From contig JACDOX010000572.1 in NCBI GenBank assembly GCA_014549065.1, positions 124,001 to 188,000 of the forward strand: 64,000 nucleotides of DNA, written 5' to 3'. This DNA comes from Cardinalis cardinalis (lineage: Eukaryota > Chordata > Aves > Passeriformes > Cardinalidae). This document shows positions 52,401-62,180 of this stretch, piece after piece; position 1 is the first letter of the stretch; each line of letters begins with the position of its first letter. The notes under the pieces are model-generated. The model did no database searches. It was not told where the DNA came from and saw only the letters and a list, made by a program, of their open reading frames with translations. The position numbers were made by a program, and so were the translations under genes.

Positions 52401-54975
52401 GTCCCTTTTGCTTCCCCAGTCAGCTGAGAAGAGAGAGAAGAAAAAAGCATTCTCCTGCCCCACTAAAAGGAAGAAAAGGGTATCAAAGCAAGATCCTTAT
52501 CTGTGCTGCTCTATTTAACACAAGCTAAGCTCTTCAAGAAGCAAGATTAAACCTAAAATGACACTCCAGTCTGCTTCTTTCAACACAGTATCTTAATAGC
52601 CTGAAGTTTGTACGTATCGCTGGGTCTTTCTTTTATGAATGCTAAAAGTCCTTGGTAAAACGTTCCCTGGCCTTGCATACAGGGACATTAAAGTCTCCAA
52701 AAGCAAGGAAGATGCAGCCAGGCACTACTTGTCCAATTAACCCTGTGAATTACTTTAAGAACTTACCAGCTGTAACTCACAAACAGTATACCAAAGGTAA
52801 ACAGCAAGGAGAGAAAAAAAGCCCACAAAACAAACATCCACACCTTTACTTATTACCAAATGCAAGAAGTCTGACTTAGGTGAGCTAAGTTTCACAACAC
52901 TGCTTTGAACATGCCAAAATGACAGACAGACACAGTTTGCACAAAGCTGACAAGTGGGTAGGTGTACAAGCAGCCATTGACAAGGGTCAATAAATGGTGG
53001 TAAAGAGGTGAGTATGGGACAAGAGCATGGGAAGTCAACAGCAACATCATGCATGTAGCAGATTCCTTATTTTCAGTGAAGCTATGCAGTTCCCATGTAA
53101 AATAATTCAAACCTGGATCTGTAACATGTTGAATTCAGGATANCACCTGTCAGGAACTGCAGCTGGCCAGCAGCAGACACAAGATGCAGATGCACAAAAA
53201 GACCCGGCCAGCACAGCTACAGCCTGGTGCTCCTGAGGCACAGAGGCAGCACAGCAAGGGCCCACAGCCCACACAGGCCTGGAGAGTCCCATTTCAAGTA
53301 GTTTCAACCACTTCAGAAACCTAAGACATGACTGTCAGTTTTTCTACTTTGAGGGATAAAGAAGCAGCAGCTTGCACTTTTTCACTTGCAGCATGTCACA
53401 GTGCATCAGTCTCAGCACGCACAACTCTTGCAGCCTACTTTCATCTCTGAGATTGCATCTCCGAAAGGAAATTGCAATAGCAGCAAATTCTTAGAAAACA
53501 TCATCTCTAAGTTTGCTACCAACAAAGCATTCTGGGCAGAGGAGTGGGAACTATGAATAAATCAGAACATTCATTCATAAATACTGGCCCTTTACAGCAC
53601 ATTCTGCTTCACATCCTAAAAATGAAGCTTCAAGGCAAAATGCAGCTTTTTTTTAAACAGCATCCATATGCTGCATTTTAAAACCGGGCTGCCCACCCAA
53701 ATTGCTTACTACATTTAGAGAAACATGAGGGTATTCACTGTAATCTTCTCTTGTTAAGCAAACGGATAAATCAGGTGACATAAAATTTTCCTATGCAATT
53801 GTTCAGTTTATCACGTTCTGGAACAGATTAATAAGCGACTACCTCAGAGACTGCAGTTTCCAGCTGACACAAATACACCTCACTTAAATTAGGAAATTGT
53901 TATTCATTATGTGCTACCTTATTTGGCGTAACCAACACGGAGCTTGCATATATGTTGAAAGATACTTCCCTAGTTTGTGCCTCAAAAGCTGGGGGAATAC
54001 ATTCTGGGAGAGAGAAGTATGGGAGGCACTTAAAACAGGGTCTCAAGGCTGGTCAACAACACTGAAAAATAAAACAGACCATCTGCCCCCCAGACTTCTG
54101 GATAAATCTGATTCTCACAACCAATTACTGTGGTTTGCATTTTCATAGTCATTCTGTCTTCCTCAAAACAACACACAATGAAATGACTAGCACTTCTACC
54201 AACAGATATAGATTTGAAGTTGGCATTCACCACACTGCTCTGTTTGCACACAGGTGCAATTCAGGAGGTTTCTATCCTAAGCTTTACTCCCACCAGCGCC
54301 AGCTCTGTCTGTTCCCGGCAGAGAGAGAACCTGCCGCCTCCTGCGGGGCTCGGCAGCGCTGGCTCACCCGCGGGCAGGCTCAGCCCCAGCCTGACTGCGC
54401 GATGAGTTTAACACTGCCGAACACCGAGTTCAGAGAGAGATCACTAGCAACTTTTCTTTGAAAATATATCTATCGCTTCCAGACCGCGGAGCCCTCGCTG
54501 GTTCCCATGACGCGGTGCGTTTTACCGGCGGGGCGCTTGCGTTGGCCGGGCCGCGGCCGCGGCCGGACCGATCTCCAGGCTCAGGCTCCCGGAACGAGCC
54601 AGGAGAAGCCGCGGCGGCAGGAGAACACCGAGGACAGGGACACGGCGCCCTGCCCCACGGAGGCACAAGTGCCACCGCAGCCGCCCGAAGCCGGCCCTCC
54701 CGCTCGGAGGAGACCCGGCTGGTCCCCGCGACCGCTCACGGCGTGACCTTGGGCCCGGGCCCGGGCCCAGCCCCAGCCCCAGCCGGCCCCGCCGGGACCC
54801 GCGCCCCTCCCGCCGGCGGCCACGGAGCGCGCACGGGCCGGAGCGCGGGCAGCGCTCCCTCCGCGCCGCCCGGCCGCGGCCGCACTCACATGTGTGGGTT
54901 CCGCTGGAAGGCGTTACGGATGTCCTTCACGACCCGCTGCACCAGCACCGCCACCTCCTCCGGCGACTCGGCCAT
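28052..54975 (-). CDS. PTAR1: PTAR1, protein prenyltransferase alpha subunit repeat-containing protein 1, complete CDS in seven exons
   Basis: Joined minus-strand exons are 54975-54890, 51222-51053, 44348-44282, 39388-39284, 35617-35404, 29264-28948 and 28400-28052, giving 1308 nt and 435 residues plus TGA. Every junction keeps the frame and is GT-AG. I recognise the product as PTAR1 from blocks such as SPIVLVENKLGVESW, NPDFTTAWNVRKEL, FPKSPETWIHRRW, YPSNYNAWSHRIWVL, HSGFHYRQFLL and YRKWLVTFL. The W-N/W-H/W-S-H-R cores are prenyltransferase-alpha (PFTA) repeats at about residues 101-112, 137-147, 193-206, 232-244 and 311-326. Known role of the family: PTAR1 pairs with RABGGTB to form geranylgeranyltransferase III, which adds a second lipid to FBXL2 and YKT6 (Golgi SNARE traffic). 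The human protein is about 402 residues; the extra length here is mainly a Ser-rich insert after residue 330. The start has a strong context (A at -3, G at +4). A CpG-island promoter suggests housekeeping expression. Confidence 0.95.
28395..28403 (-). promoter_or_regulatory. NAGNAG tandem splice acceptor of PTAR1 exon 7
   Basis: On the minus strand the intron ends ...TTTGAAGAAGG. Either AG may be used: the first gives H-R-R-C-V-F-Y, which has the same spacing as the mammalian H-R-R-H-I-F-Y, and the second gives H-R-C-V-F-Y. The first is preferred on homology. Tandem acceptors of this kind often yield both forms. Confidence 0.6.
28401..28947 (-). other. PTAR1 intron 6
   Basis: At 547 bp it is the only short intron. 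It has a strong pyrimidine tract (minus strand) before exon 7. Confidence 0.88.
28948..29264 (-). CDS. PTAR1: PTAR1 coding exon 6
   Basis: Residues 215-319 plus two bases, from VLLDELSSTKYW to PGHETLWCH. The PFTA core HSGFHYRQFLL lies at 234-244 and another begins at the exon end (HETLWCHRR). Between them is an acidic, Glu-rich stretch (about 265-300), likely a flexible loop between helical pairs. The acceptor is TTTGTTTCAG|G and the donor CATAG|GTAAGAC. Confidence 0.95.
32590..33605 (+). mobile_element. CR1 LINE fragment with reverse-transcriptase region and 3' tail
   Basis: The plus strand encodes GEVPSDWKKGNTAAIFKKGR, then DLGNWRPVS and MLRHLRDKEVI, diagnostic of the CR1 ORF2 reverse transcriptase N-terminal part. 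After about 33270 the middle and 3' parts of the RT are largely deleted. The fragment resumes with a CR1 3' end (GGGCTGGATGGGGTCCTGAG, GCAACCTGATCTAATG) and ends at TGATTCTATGAA, the CR1 tail repeat. Frameshifts and stops make it inactive. It lies in PTAR1 intron 5, antisense to the gene. Confidence 0.92.
34395..34442 (+). repeat. 16-bp tandem triplicate
   Basis: CTGTAGATATAGACCT occurs three times, the third with one G-to-A change. In PTAR1 intron 5. Confidence 0.95.
35404..35617 (-). CDS. PTAR1: PTAR1 coding exon 5
   Basis: Residues 143-214 (RRWVLQQLIQENSLPS... WVLQHLAKLTVK), with the third PFTA core at YPSNYNAWSHRIWVL. The acceptor CGTTTAACCAG|A has a poor pyrimidine tract. The donor is AAG|GTATAA. 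The exon ends in phase 0. The linker around residues 155-175 appears more variable than the repeat cores. Confidence 0.95.
36024..36063. repeat. Perfect 40-bp inverted repeat (19-bp arms, 2-base centre)
   Basis: The left arm CTGCTTAGTATCTTTTACA and the right arm TGTAAAAGATACTAAGCAG are exact reverse complements around TC. It lies in PTAR1 intron 4. Confidence 0.97.
36509..36537. repeat. Perfect hairpin (13-bp arms, CCA centre)
   Basis: ATTTCTTTTAACT, CCA, AGTTAAAAGAAAT. Also in PTAR1 intron 4, 446 bases right of the longer inverted repeat. Confidence 0.95.
39284..39388 (-). CDS. PTAR1: PTAR1 coding exon 4
   Basis: Residues 108-142 plus two bases (KELILSGALNPLKDLHLGKL... ETWIH), including the second PFTA core FPKSPETWIHR. 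The acceptor is ATCTTTTGTAG|G. The donor CATAG|GTTGGT has a T at +3 and a G at +4, weaker than the others, but it gives exactly the conserved HRRWVL junction with exon 5. Confidence 0.94.
39923..39950. repeat. Perfect hairpin (11-bp arms, 6-base loop)
   Basis: TTGAAAGTTTG, loop CCCTGA, CAAACTTTCAA, in PTAR1 intron 3. Confidence 0.95.
43991..44107 (+). repeat. A/C-rich simple sequence, (CAAA)n-like
   Basis: About 115 bases with almost no G or T, built from CAAA, CCAAA and CCCAA units. It lies about 175 bases downstream (minus sense) of the PTAR1 exon 3 donor, where it would be read as a T/G-rich stretch. Confidence 0.85.
44282..44348 (-). CDS. PTAR1: PTAR1 coding exon 3
   Basis: A short 67-nt exon for residues 86-107 plus two bases (ELIDITCTLLLLNPDFTTAW). 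It carries the first PFTA core, NPDFTTAWNVR. The acceptor is ATTGTTTTAG|AG and the donor GTGAG|GTATGTT. Confidence 0.95.
44561..44581. repeat. 21-bp palindrome
   Basis: TTCATTATTT, A, AAATAATGAA: perfect around one central base. AT-rich, in PTAR1 intron 2 about 210 bases from exon 3. Confidence 0.9.
46375..46398. repeat. Hairpin (10-bp arms, 4-base loop)
   Basis: GCCATTTTTC, AATA, GAAAAATGGC in PTAR1 intron 2. It lies between two imperfect copies of a TTTAGTAACCTCT-like sequence. Confidence 0.9.
49210..49343 (+). other. Unassigned exon-like open segment on the plus strand
   Basis: Preceded by a pyrimidine-rich stretch and AAAGCAG, and followed by GGACAG|GTTAGT, it looks like an internal exon of 134 nt. 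One frame is open from about 49176 to 49355 and reads REIGFAIAAINTTERRVAVW, then YAPAGEGNPTHVEAKWTQSV. I do not recognise the protein. An A-rich run follows at 49362-49379. It could be a remnant of a retroposed or viral-derived sequence, an exon of an unknown antisense transcript, or chance. Confidence 0.25.
50150..50990 (+). mobile_element. CR1 LINE fragment, 5'-truncated, with degenerate catalytic motif
   Basis: Read in the right frame from about 50207, it gives TLSEFGDYATVGGSDLLE, then KALLRDLDKW, matching the CR1 RT segment that contains FADD. Here the catalytic pair reads FGDY, so it is dead. It continues through MSQ(Q)C..VVKKAKGIL, ELRELEVFSLEKRGL and the tail GGACTTGGCAGTG...GGACTCGGATCTTAAAGCTC. 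Several frameshifts are present. It lies in PTAR1 intron 2, antisense to the gene. Confidence 0.92.
51053..51222 (-). CDS. PTAR1: PTAR1 coding exon 2
   Basis: This exon encodes residues 29-85 plus one base (DEIGLIPCPEARYNRSPIVL... RKQWLNKD). The acceptor is TTTTTTAAG|A and the donor GGATG|GTAAGTT. It is the most conserved N-terminal block of the protein and lies before the PFTA repeats. Phases match exon 1 (two bases carried in) and exon 3 (one base carried out). Confidence 0.95.
51223..54889 (-). other. PTAR1 intron 1
   Basis: 3.7 kb, GT-AG. Its first 500 bases belong to the CpG island; the rest is AT-rich with no repeat family I recognise. A moderately GC-rich patch at 53140-53300 has no coding signal that I can defend. 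Confidence 0.85.
54751..54768. repeat. Three tandem GGGCCC palindromes
   Basis: GGGCCC is repeated three times without a spacer, followed by AGCCCC repeats, in the first 150 bases of PTAR1 intron 1 inside the CpG island. Confidence 0.85.
54890..54975 (-). CDS. PTAR1: PTAR1 coding exon 1
   Basis: This exon encodes residues 1-28 and two bases of codon 29 (MAESPEEVAVLV... NPH). The ATG is read from 54975-54973 and its flanks fit the Kozak rule (AACATGG). The donor is AT|GTGAGTG at 54889, a near-perfect consensus. The exon lies inside the CpG island. The start of the 5' UTR cannot be placed from the sequence. Confidence 0.95.
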
Positions 54976-55000
54976 GTTCCCGCAGGCGGTGGCAGGAGCG

Positions 55001-55007
55001 CTTCCGG
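55001..55007 (-). promoter_or_regulatory. Candidate ETS-family site (CCGGAAG) upstream of the PTAR1 ATG
   Basis: The minus strand reads CCCCGGAAGCGC about 26 bases upstream of the start codon. CCGGAAG is the ETS/GABP core common in CpG-island housekeeping promoters. Assigned by motif only. Confidence 0.4.
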
Positions 55008-55110
55008 GGCAGCGCGGCCGCGGCGGGGGCGGGGCGGTGCCGGGGCGCGGCCGGCGGGGACGGGCGGGAGCGACGTCCGCTCCTTCAGACGCGGGATTCT
55101 CGCTCCGTGC

Positions 55111-56768
55111 GATTGTTATGTCGGCAGTCGCGTAGGCCGCGTAGCTTTAAAAGATAAGCGTTATGTGCATAGCTTCTCTTGACTCCCAGGAGACATGGGA
55201 GCGCTGGTCTTCAAGGCGGAATGCGAAAAGGCGATTCTAATTGTGGACCGTAACTTATGTATTTGCTTGTAATTAGAAATTAATGTATTTACAAAGCATT
55301 AACCGTGCGTAGTTGATTGGTCTCTAATTAGAAAGCTTGCACTGTCATCATCATCTGCTTCATGATTGCCTTTCACCCACCCCCAGACGTCTGGTAGACC
55401 CATATATTCTCCTTAAAAATACAAAATAATAATAATGAAATGGCCTATGGGATATTTTATTTGGCCTTCTTAATAGCCCATATGTTAAGTGGAAGAATTT
55501 AGACTAAATAATGCTGGCTTCAGGGAATTGTGTTACATGTCTGTGCTGTTCTAGGTTTTCATGCGCTTCATAGAATGTATAGACACTGTTTTTATGATGT
55601 GTGGTGTCTAAAGTGCTGAGTTTGCTTCTAAAGTGACATAACAATCTCCTAGTACATTAAAATTGCCTTAATAAATGCCTAAAAGGTTAAAACCTTGCAA
55701 TTCAGAGCCAATTCACCAGGTATGAAATGTAGTTGTTAATTTGTTCATGGCCACCTTTGCAAAACGTGTAATAATCTTGGCTTGTTTCTGTGCCCCCCAA
55801 CCATTTTAATTTGTTAGAGCTTTATGGACAAGTCCAACTGAGTTTAATGCAATTGGTTTCAGTATTATATTTTTTGTGAAAACGTCTCACAGCTGGTACT
55901 AGTTGTCCCTCCTTTGTCAGGGTGGAAACAAGTGCATATGGAAATGGGCACATCTTAGTGATTTCCCATGGCCTAATATTTTTCTAAGCAGATCACATTG
56001 CGTGGCCAACACGAGTGAAAGTGCTTCACCACTGTCCTTGCTTTTCTATTTATTACAAAGGTTGTTTGAAATTTTGACAGCCAATTTTTGGCACAAATGC
56101 AGGAGGCTACAGCACATTTTTTCATATAATGAAAAGCACGAGTCTTCAGATTTTTCAGTGATGGTTCTTTCACATCAGAGAACGTGGTGGGTGTGTGAAT
56201 GGTTTTATACTCAGTTGTGCACGTGTTTGCTTCTGGGGTTAGAAAGCAGAAAGCTGTTGCTATTTCAGACAGGTGCACCCGCGGTGACTGAGGTAGCTGT
56301 ACTTTGGTTCAGGCCTGGCTGGAATCAGCCCCGGTGTGCAAACCCTGACGGCTTGTGGGAACTCTCATCTTACTGGGGAGTAATGCCCTGAGCCAGAAGC
56401 ACAGTACCTTGTCTGGTGTGGAACTGGGTGGAATGAAGCATTGCCACGCTTCCACACCTGCACACACACCAAAGGTGTGTTTGACTGCAAGGCTGTCACT
56501 TCTCACTACAAGTGTCTGCCGTCACCAGAGCCCACTGAACTCTCCTGCACTGGGATCTCTGCAGGGAACCGTCTCAGGGTTACCTTTCAAGAGTGACAGA
56601 ATGCTTTACACAGTGTTTGATGTCTACAATGAGAGATTATGTAAAAAGGCCTAAAAGTACTGTAGACAAGCCAATTATTTGTCACGCAGTAAGTACTAGG
56701 TGGTGTGACTGCTGTTCAGTCGTTGTTTAATACAATATTTGGTTAACTGCACAACATTGACTCAGAGT
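55111..56768. other. Upstream flank of PTAR1
   Basis: AT-rich beyond the CpG island. A CCAAT core on the minus strand (ATTGG at 55316-55320) lies about 340 bases upstream of the ATG. No divergent gene's first exon was recognised. Confidence 0.5.
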
Positions 56769-57335
56769 TACGGAATCATTGTGGTTAGAAAAGATGTTCA
56801 AAATCACTGAGTCCAACCTCTGACCAAAGATCACCATGTCAAATAAACCATAGCACTAAGTGACATGTCCTGGAGGAGTCATTTCTTGAACTCCTCCAGG
56901 AATGGTGACTCCATCACCTCCATGGGCAGTCCATTCCAATGTTTCAGCATTACTGAGGTGAAGAAATTCTTCCTGGTATCCAGCCTGCCTCTCCCTGGGG
57001 TGCAGCTTTAAGGCCATTTCTTCTCAATCTGTTTCCTGGGAGAAGAGACCAAGCCCCTACCTGGCTACACTCTCCTTTCAGGCAGCTGTAGAGAGCAATA
57101 CCGTGTCCACTTGAGCCTCCTTTTCTCCAGCCTAAACGCCCCCCAGCTCCCTCAGCTGCTCCTCACAGAAATTCTGCTCCATACCCTTCCCCAACTCCAT
57201 TGCCGTTCTCTGGATACACTCCAGCCCCTCAATGTCCTTGCTGAACTGAGGGGCCCAGAACTGGGCCCAGGACTTGAGGTGTGGCCTCACCAGGACAAGG
57301 AGAGCTGACTCGTCTGGGCACTTGTCCTGCAANTC
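56769..57335 (-). mobile_element. CR1 LINE fragment, 3' part
   Basis: On the minus strand, VRPHLKSWAQFWAPQFSKDI, EGLECIQR and CEEQLRELGGV match the CR1 ORF2 C-terminal region. The 3' tail is at the left end (GGTTGGACTCAGTGATTTTG, then CACAATGATTCCGTAA). 5'-truncated; contains stops and one N. Confidence 0.92.
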
Positions 57336-60300
57336 TGTTACAGTGGTGTTCAGACACGGTCGGGTAATTCTGGCTTTGCTGCAACAAAGCTCCAAGGTTC
57401 ACCTGAAAAATTCTTTGCATATTGTTATTGCGTCAAATTTTAATATCTTAATGTAATGGTTTTACTGCAATAAATTATATTTTATTATAAAGGCTGGTCA
57501 CCAATATAGGGTGTGTTGTTCATTATGTGGTAAATAAGCATTCAGTGGGCTTGTGGGAACAGCATCATTGACAGTGCAAACATGGTCCACCAATGGATAA
57601 GAGATAAAGGGAATGGAGGTAAACCTCACTCTAAAATATGCTGGGTTTTTTTTGGATAAAACATTTCTGATAAACACTTCATATGCTTATGCTTTGGGTA
57701 TAATGGATGTCCCTTGTATTTCTCCAGATTCTTGTGTTTCTTGTCTGTGTTTCTCCAAATTCTTCACTTCTTATTTAGAAAGAAAATGCAGCTGAGGTTC
57801 CAAGAAGAAATAATCTCACAGGAACTGAATTCCTCATTCTCTTGAGTGGAAAATATGTTAAATTAATAAAAAAACTAATATTTTTCAAGAAATATTTTTT
57901 TAATATTGTGAACATGTTTCCAACATTTTAACTAATGTCAAAAGTTTTCTTGGAAACAANCTCTATATTCATTTTCCATAAGACCTGCATGTGACTGGGA
58001 GAAGTTNCACACTACTTTTGTATGTGTAATATCAAGTGGTTTGAGTACACCTACACAGCCCGAAGAGTGAGGTGGGTTTTAAGCAAGAATTGTTGGTCAT
58101 ACGCACTTAAATAGCAAATCATGCATAACCAATTATTGTAAGTCTGACACCTAATTTTTCCTCCTTTTTTCCCCATTAAAAAAGTAATGTATTTTAATTT
58201 TATTAAAATCTCTCTGAAAGGGAGAATAACTGATTTTAATGCTAGATGCATATTGCCCATCCAATGTTAGCTAGGACAATGTTGAGATTTCTTTACAATT
58301 TCCATATCAGCAAACCCATGTTGAAATTTCACCCTATATAAATGTAGTTTCAGTGTTTCAATAACTTGCAATCATCAAGGAGTGATTCAGAGAAGTAATA
58401 AATTTGACTATTTCATTTTCCTTCCTATTGTAGCAGAGTGTGAGATGATTGTTTTTGTAAATGAGCATATTTTTTGTTGTGTTTAGAATATCTTCAATAT
58501 TTCTGCTCACTCCTAAATGCTATCTTAGACTACTTTTGAGAATGTGTTCTCATTTCCTAGCGAAGGACAAAGTTCAGTCTCAAGAGTTGTTCTTTATATA
58601 TAAGAGAACCGATTTTACCTATAATAGGATTGCTTTTTATTTACAATAAGAATGGTAGAGAATGAAATTTTGTGACCACTTAATTTCCTCTTGATGTTTA
58701 TTTACATATTCTAAGTAATTCTTCTTCACAGCAGTCTTGCAACATAAAGGAGTTACAGAATTTTAAGTCCTCCCTCCCTCCCTCTTCCAGGGCTGAGATT
58801 AAAACTTTTAAAAATATATTGGCTTGATAAAAGAGAACAATTTTGTTTCAGGATAGTGTATGCAAGCCTTACTTAGTTTAGTCAAGCTAGATAATGAAAA
58901 AACACTTCTAATCAGCAGAAGGCCCCTGAGAATAACAACTCTGAAGCCTTCAGATCCTGCAACACTCAGTCCTGGTATCTGTAGCTTAACGTGCTGCACA
59001 CATTATGCACATATTGACATGGATTGCTAAAGAGAATCAGGCACTTGTTTGTTCCTCCATTCTGAAAATGATGAAATCACGTTTTTACTTAAGATGATGG
59101 CAAAATACATGTGGAGCCATAGGCTGAAGTCTCATCTTTCCTTTAAAGTCTGGGAAGCAAATAAAGGGAATCCCAAAATATGTTTGTGGTTTCAGTATCT
59201 GCAGCTGCTCATACAGTTTTCATCTTTCAGTTATTATATTTTTATGGAGTTGCTGATGACTGACATTCTGAATATACCTTATTAAGATAAAATATCTTGG
59301 AGGTGGTTCATAGGAGAGAGCAGCTGTTGATTTGGAGAAGGTTTAAAGTGCTGCTGGGAAGTAACTCTACTATGTGCCCATTAAAGTAGGTAAAGAGTTT
59401 TGATAGTTCTAGAAATGGCCTATAGCTGCAAACATCTCAACTATTTTTGTTGCTATTTATTTCAGTATTAGTGTAGTGATCAGGAAACAAATTTGACCTT
59501 TTTTATTCTTTAGTGCACAAAATACTGTGTGTCAGAAGAAAGGGGTTTTTTGCCTTGAAGGGGAGGCATAGGTCTTACTTGCCCTCTCTCCAGTGTAATG
59601 AAATACAATTGCAAACATTATAAGAATTAAATGGGGTACCAGAAAGGGTTGGAAAATAGTATTAAAAATAATACTGTTTTTTAGCCTTTATTCTGAAGAA
59701 CTTGAAACTGGAGAGTGTCTCACTCTGGCTTTCCAAAAATGTGACATACTTTTTTTAACCTTTCTCCTTGCCATGCCTTGGCACTAAGAGGCTGAGCTGA
59801 AAAGACTAGGATATAAATGAAATTCTTTTCAATGTATTTGATACAAGGAAGTACAGAAGAAGCGACCGTGCCACCTCATTTATTGTAGCTCAGAAATTGA
59901 AGGGCATTCATCTGTGAGGTCTGTTTGTAGCTTTAACTGACAACACCTGCATNTTCATGACCTTTAGGTTTAGTTTATTCAGCAAACATAACATTTAAAT
60001 GTGCATTTTCCATTGAGAAGGAAAATTCACTTCAATTAAAGTAGGTAGCTTTTCCTCTTTGTATAACAGACTAAAGATACATTCACTCTGTGAATAATAA
60101 TTTGTTTTGTGTACAGAAAACCAGGTTTTTCAAATGTAGTAGGCATGGCTGTGTATTTTCTGGGTCAGATCTGATGGCACATAGGAATATCACTAAGGCA
60201 AAATGAGAAATAGATCTGTATCATTCCATGCTGACTATACTTCTCTGCTTCTTCTGGAGAGAAATACAATTCAATTATGCTAAACAAAAGCATTCTTACA

Positions 60301-61980
60301 GAAATCTTTCTCCAAGGAACTGTAGTCAGTTGAGCTGCAGTTTCCAAGACAACAAAACCCCAAGACTATCTCTGGGCTTTTTTTTTCCAAGTTACTTGGT
60401 GGATCTCCTAAGGTTAGTGAATTAAGGTATCAGGTGAAAGCTGGTACAGTTCTAATAGACACCTTTTAATTAATAAAACTAAACCAGTTCAGCAGCCTAA
60501 GTCAAAAGTAAAACATGCTTTGATTCATTATCGCCTATCCATTTTACATTTTTTGCTACAAAACTTTATCTAAAGTAGCTGTCATTTTTATTCAGTTGAC
60601 TACAAAGCTGTGTTATGTAATGATATTATTATTTTTAGAAGCATTCATATATCTGAAGTACAATAATTCAAAAGTGTCAGGCTTCTACAATTTCTGAAGT
60701 GTTTTCTGTGAAAAACTGAGATTCATGAGCATTTTTAGAATAGAATCAAGAAGAGACTAGACTTTTACATCAGCTGTGTGTAGGACTTCCTAACCCTTCC
60801 CCCTGCTTGTCTTCACAAACCCAGTTCCATTAATACTCACATGGATGCAAAGTAAATTCTCCCACTTGTCCTAACCCGTATTTTTATTTTGAAGTCATGT
60901 AACTTACTGTGTTTGGGTTTGCTTGTATTTATCTGTAGTGTTAAGGCTGTAACACAGATTAGTAATATAGTAAATAGGAAGGATATTAGTGAACCTGCAT
61001 TGGTGAAAGAGGCTTCCAAAGTAACAGATTCTGTGTTGCACTGAACCTGTGTAATGAATATAAAACACAGGTGCTGCTACTGAATGTGAAAAGCTTTCCA
61101 CAGGTTAAAAAACAATGCTATAAATGTCTGCTTAAAATACTGAACAGTACTTAAAACCACTCCTTATCAATACTGTCATTCTTTACAGAAGACAAGTCTT
61201 TAAACCAAAAAATTATGCAATTTTTTATTCTTTCTTAGACTTACTGATCAGACATCCTTACTGTTATTTATTCAATTAATGCTGTGTTTCTCCATGGCTA
61301 AACTCCTCATGAAACACTTTCCTGTTCCAGAATGTTAGGAAAATGTGGTAGGAATATGTGAGTGGTGGTAAAATCTAGTGGGGGAGCCTTTTTATTTTGT
61401 TTCATCATTAATTGAGATAATGATGTCACAGTTGTTTTGATTTCACTTCTCATGCAGGGCTGGCAAAGCCCCATTTCAGATTTAATTATCTGACTCATAG
61501 AAAAAGCACTTAACACTCATTGCAGAAAGGAGAGATTAGAAGTTTCTCAAGTCCAGGACAAACAGAGATAACACATGGATTTCTAATGTGCTGCATTCCT
61601 TTCGTGGTAAATCACAGCAATACAATGCCATTTCTAAATGCAGAAAGAAGAAAACAGGTAGCTGTGTTCTGCTGGAACAACAGTTCCTACTGCAGTTGTA
61701 GAAAACTGATTAATATTAAAACTTAACTTAATTTTTCCAACCTTTTAGGATTGGGCTTAACTGTGTTATGAAGTTGTTTTGTAGTAACTCCTCAGTGCTT
61801 ACTTTGAGCAGCAGTTGCTCCAGGCTTTCATGTGACAGGGAAGGTACTAAACGATATTTGAGTACACTGTGGTCTGAAGAAAAAAAGGGATTAAAAATGC
61901 AAAGGCTTTTATGATAAAAAGCGCTTGCACTTCACATATTTTGTTTTAACATGCTGAGTTTGGCTGTAGCTGCAGGAAAG
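57336..61980. other. Intergenic DNA, no gene seen
   Basis: AT-rich; only simple runs such as (CCCT)n near 58770-58790 stand out. In mammals CFAP95 and MAMDC2 lie on this side, but I find none of their exons. Confidence 0.55.
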
Positions 61981-62049
61981 TGATTGGATAGGAAGGCAGG
62001 AACGACTGACAGGATTAGCACGGGAGCGGGTCCCGGAGCCCGGCCCGGG

Positions 62050-62063
62050 ACAGCAGGGGGCGC
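62050..62063 (+). promoter_or_regulatory. Strong CTCF-type motif
   Basis: ACAGCAGGGGGCGC differs from the CTCF core CCASYAGRKGGCR only at its first base. It sits in a small GC-rich islet (about 61995-62090) within AT-rich intergenic DNA. Oriented on the plus strand, that is, the core reads left to right. Confidence 0.6.
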
Positions 62064-62095
62064 GGTGACACCTTATCCTGAGACTGAGGGGGTCC

Positions 62096-62180
62096 ATGGA
62101 TGGATGGATGGATGGATGGATGGATGGATGGATGGATGGATGGATGGATGGATGGATGGATGGATGGATGGATGGATGGA
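62096..62180 (+). repeat. (ATGG)n microsatellite, about 21 perfect units
   Basis: An uninterrupted tetranucleotide array directly right of the CTCF-type motif. It creates repeated Gly-Trp-Met-Asp and Ser-Ile-His-Pro frames on the two strands, which are artefacts. Probably length-variable. Confidence 0.97.

Larger units (their letters stand above)
54330..55110 (-). promoter_or_regulatory. CpG island promoter of PTAR1
   Basis: An abrupt GC- and CpG-rich block around exon 1, flanked on both sides by AT-rich DNA. It covers the start of intron 1, the start codon, and the inferred 5' UTR and core promoter (right of 54975). There is no clear TATA box at a suitable distance on the minus strand, in keeping with a dispersed CpG-type promoter. 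Boundaries were set by eye. Confidence 0.8.

Noticed and set aside
54458..55182. Open frames of 79-225 codons over the right CpG island, mostly plus strand
   Set aside because: Base-composition artefacts opposite PTAR1 exon 1 and its promoter; the real coding sequence is the 86-nt minus-strand exon.
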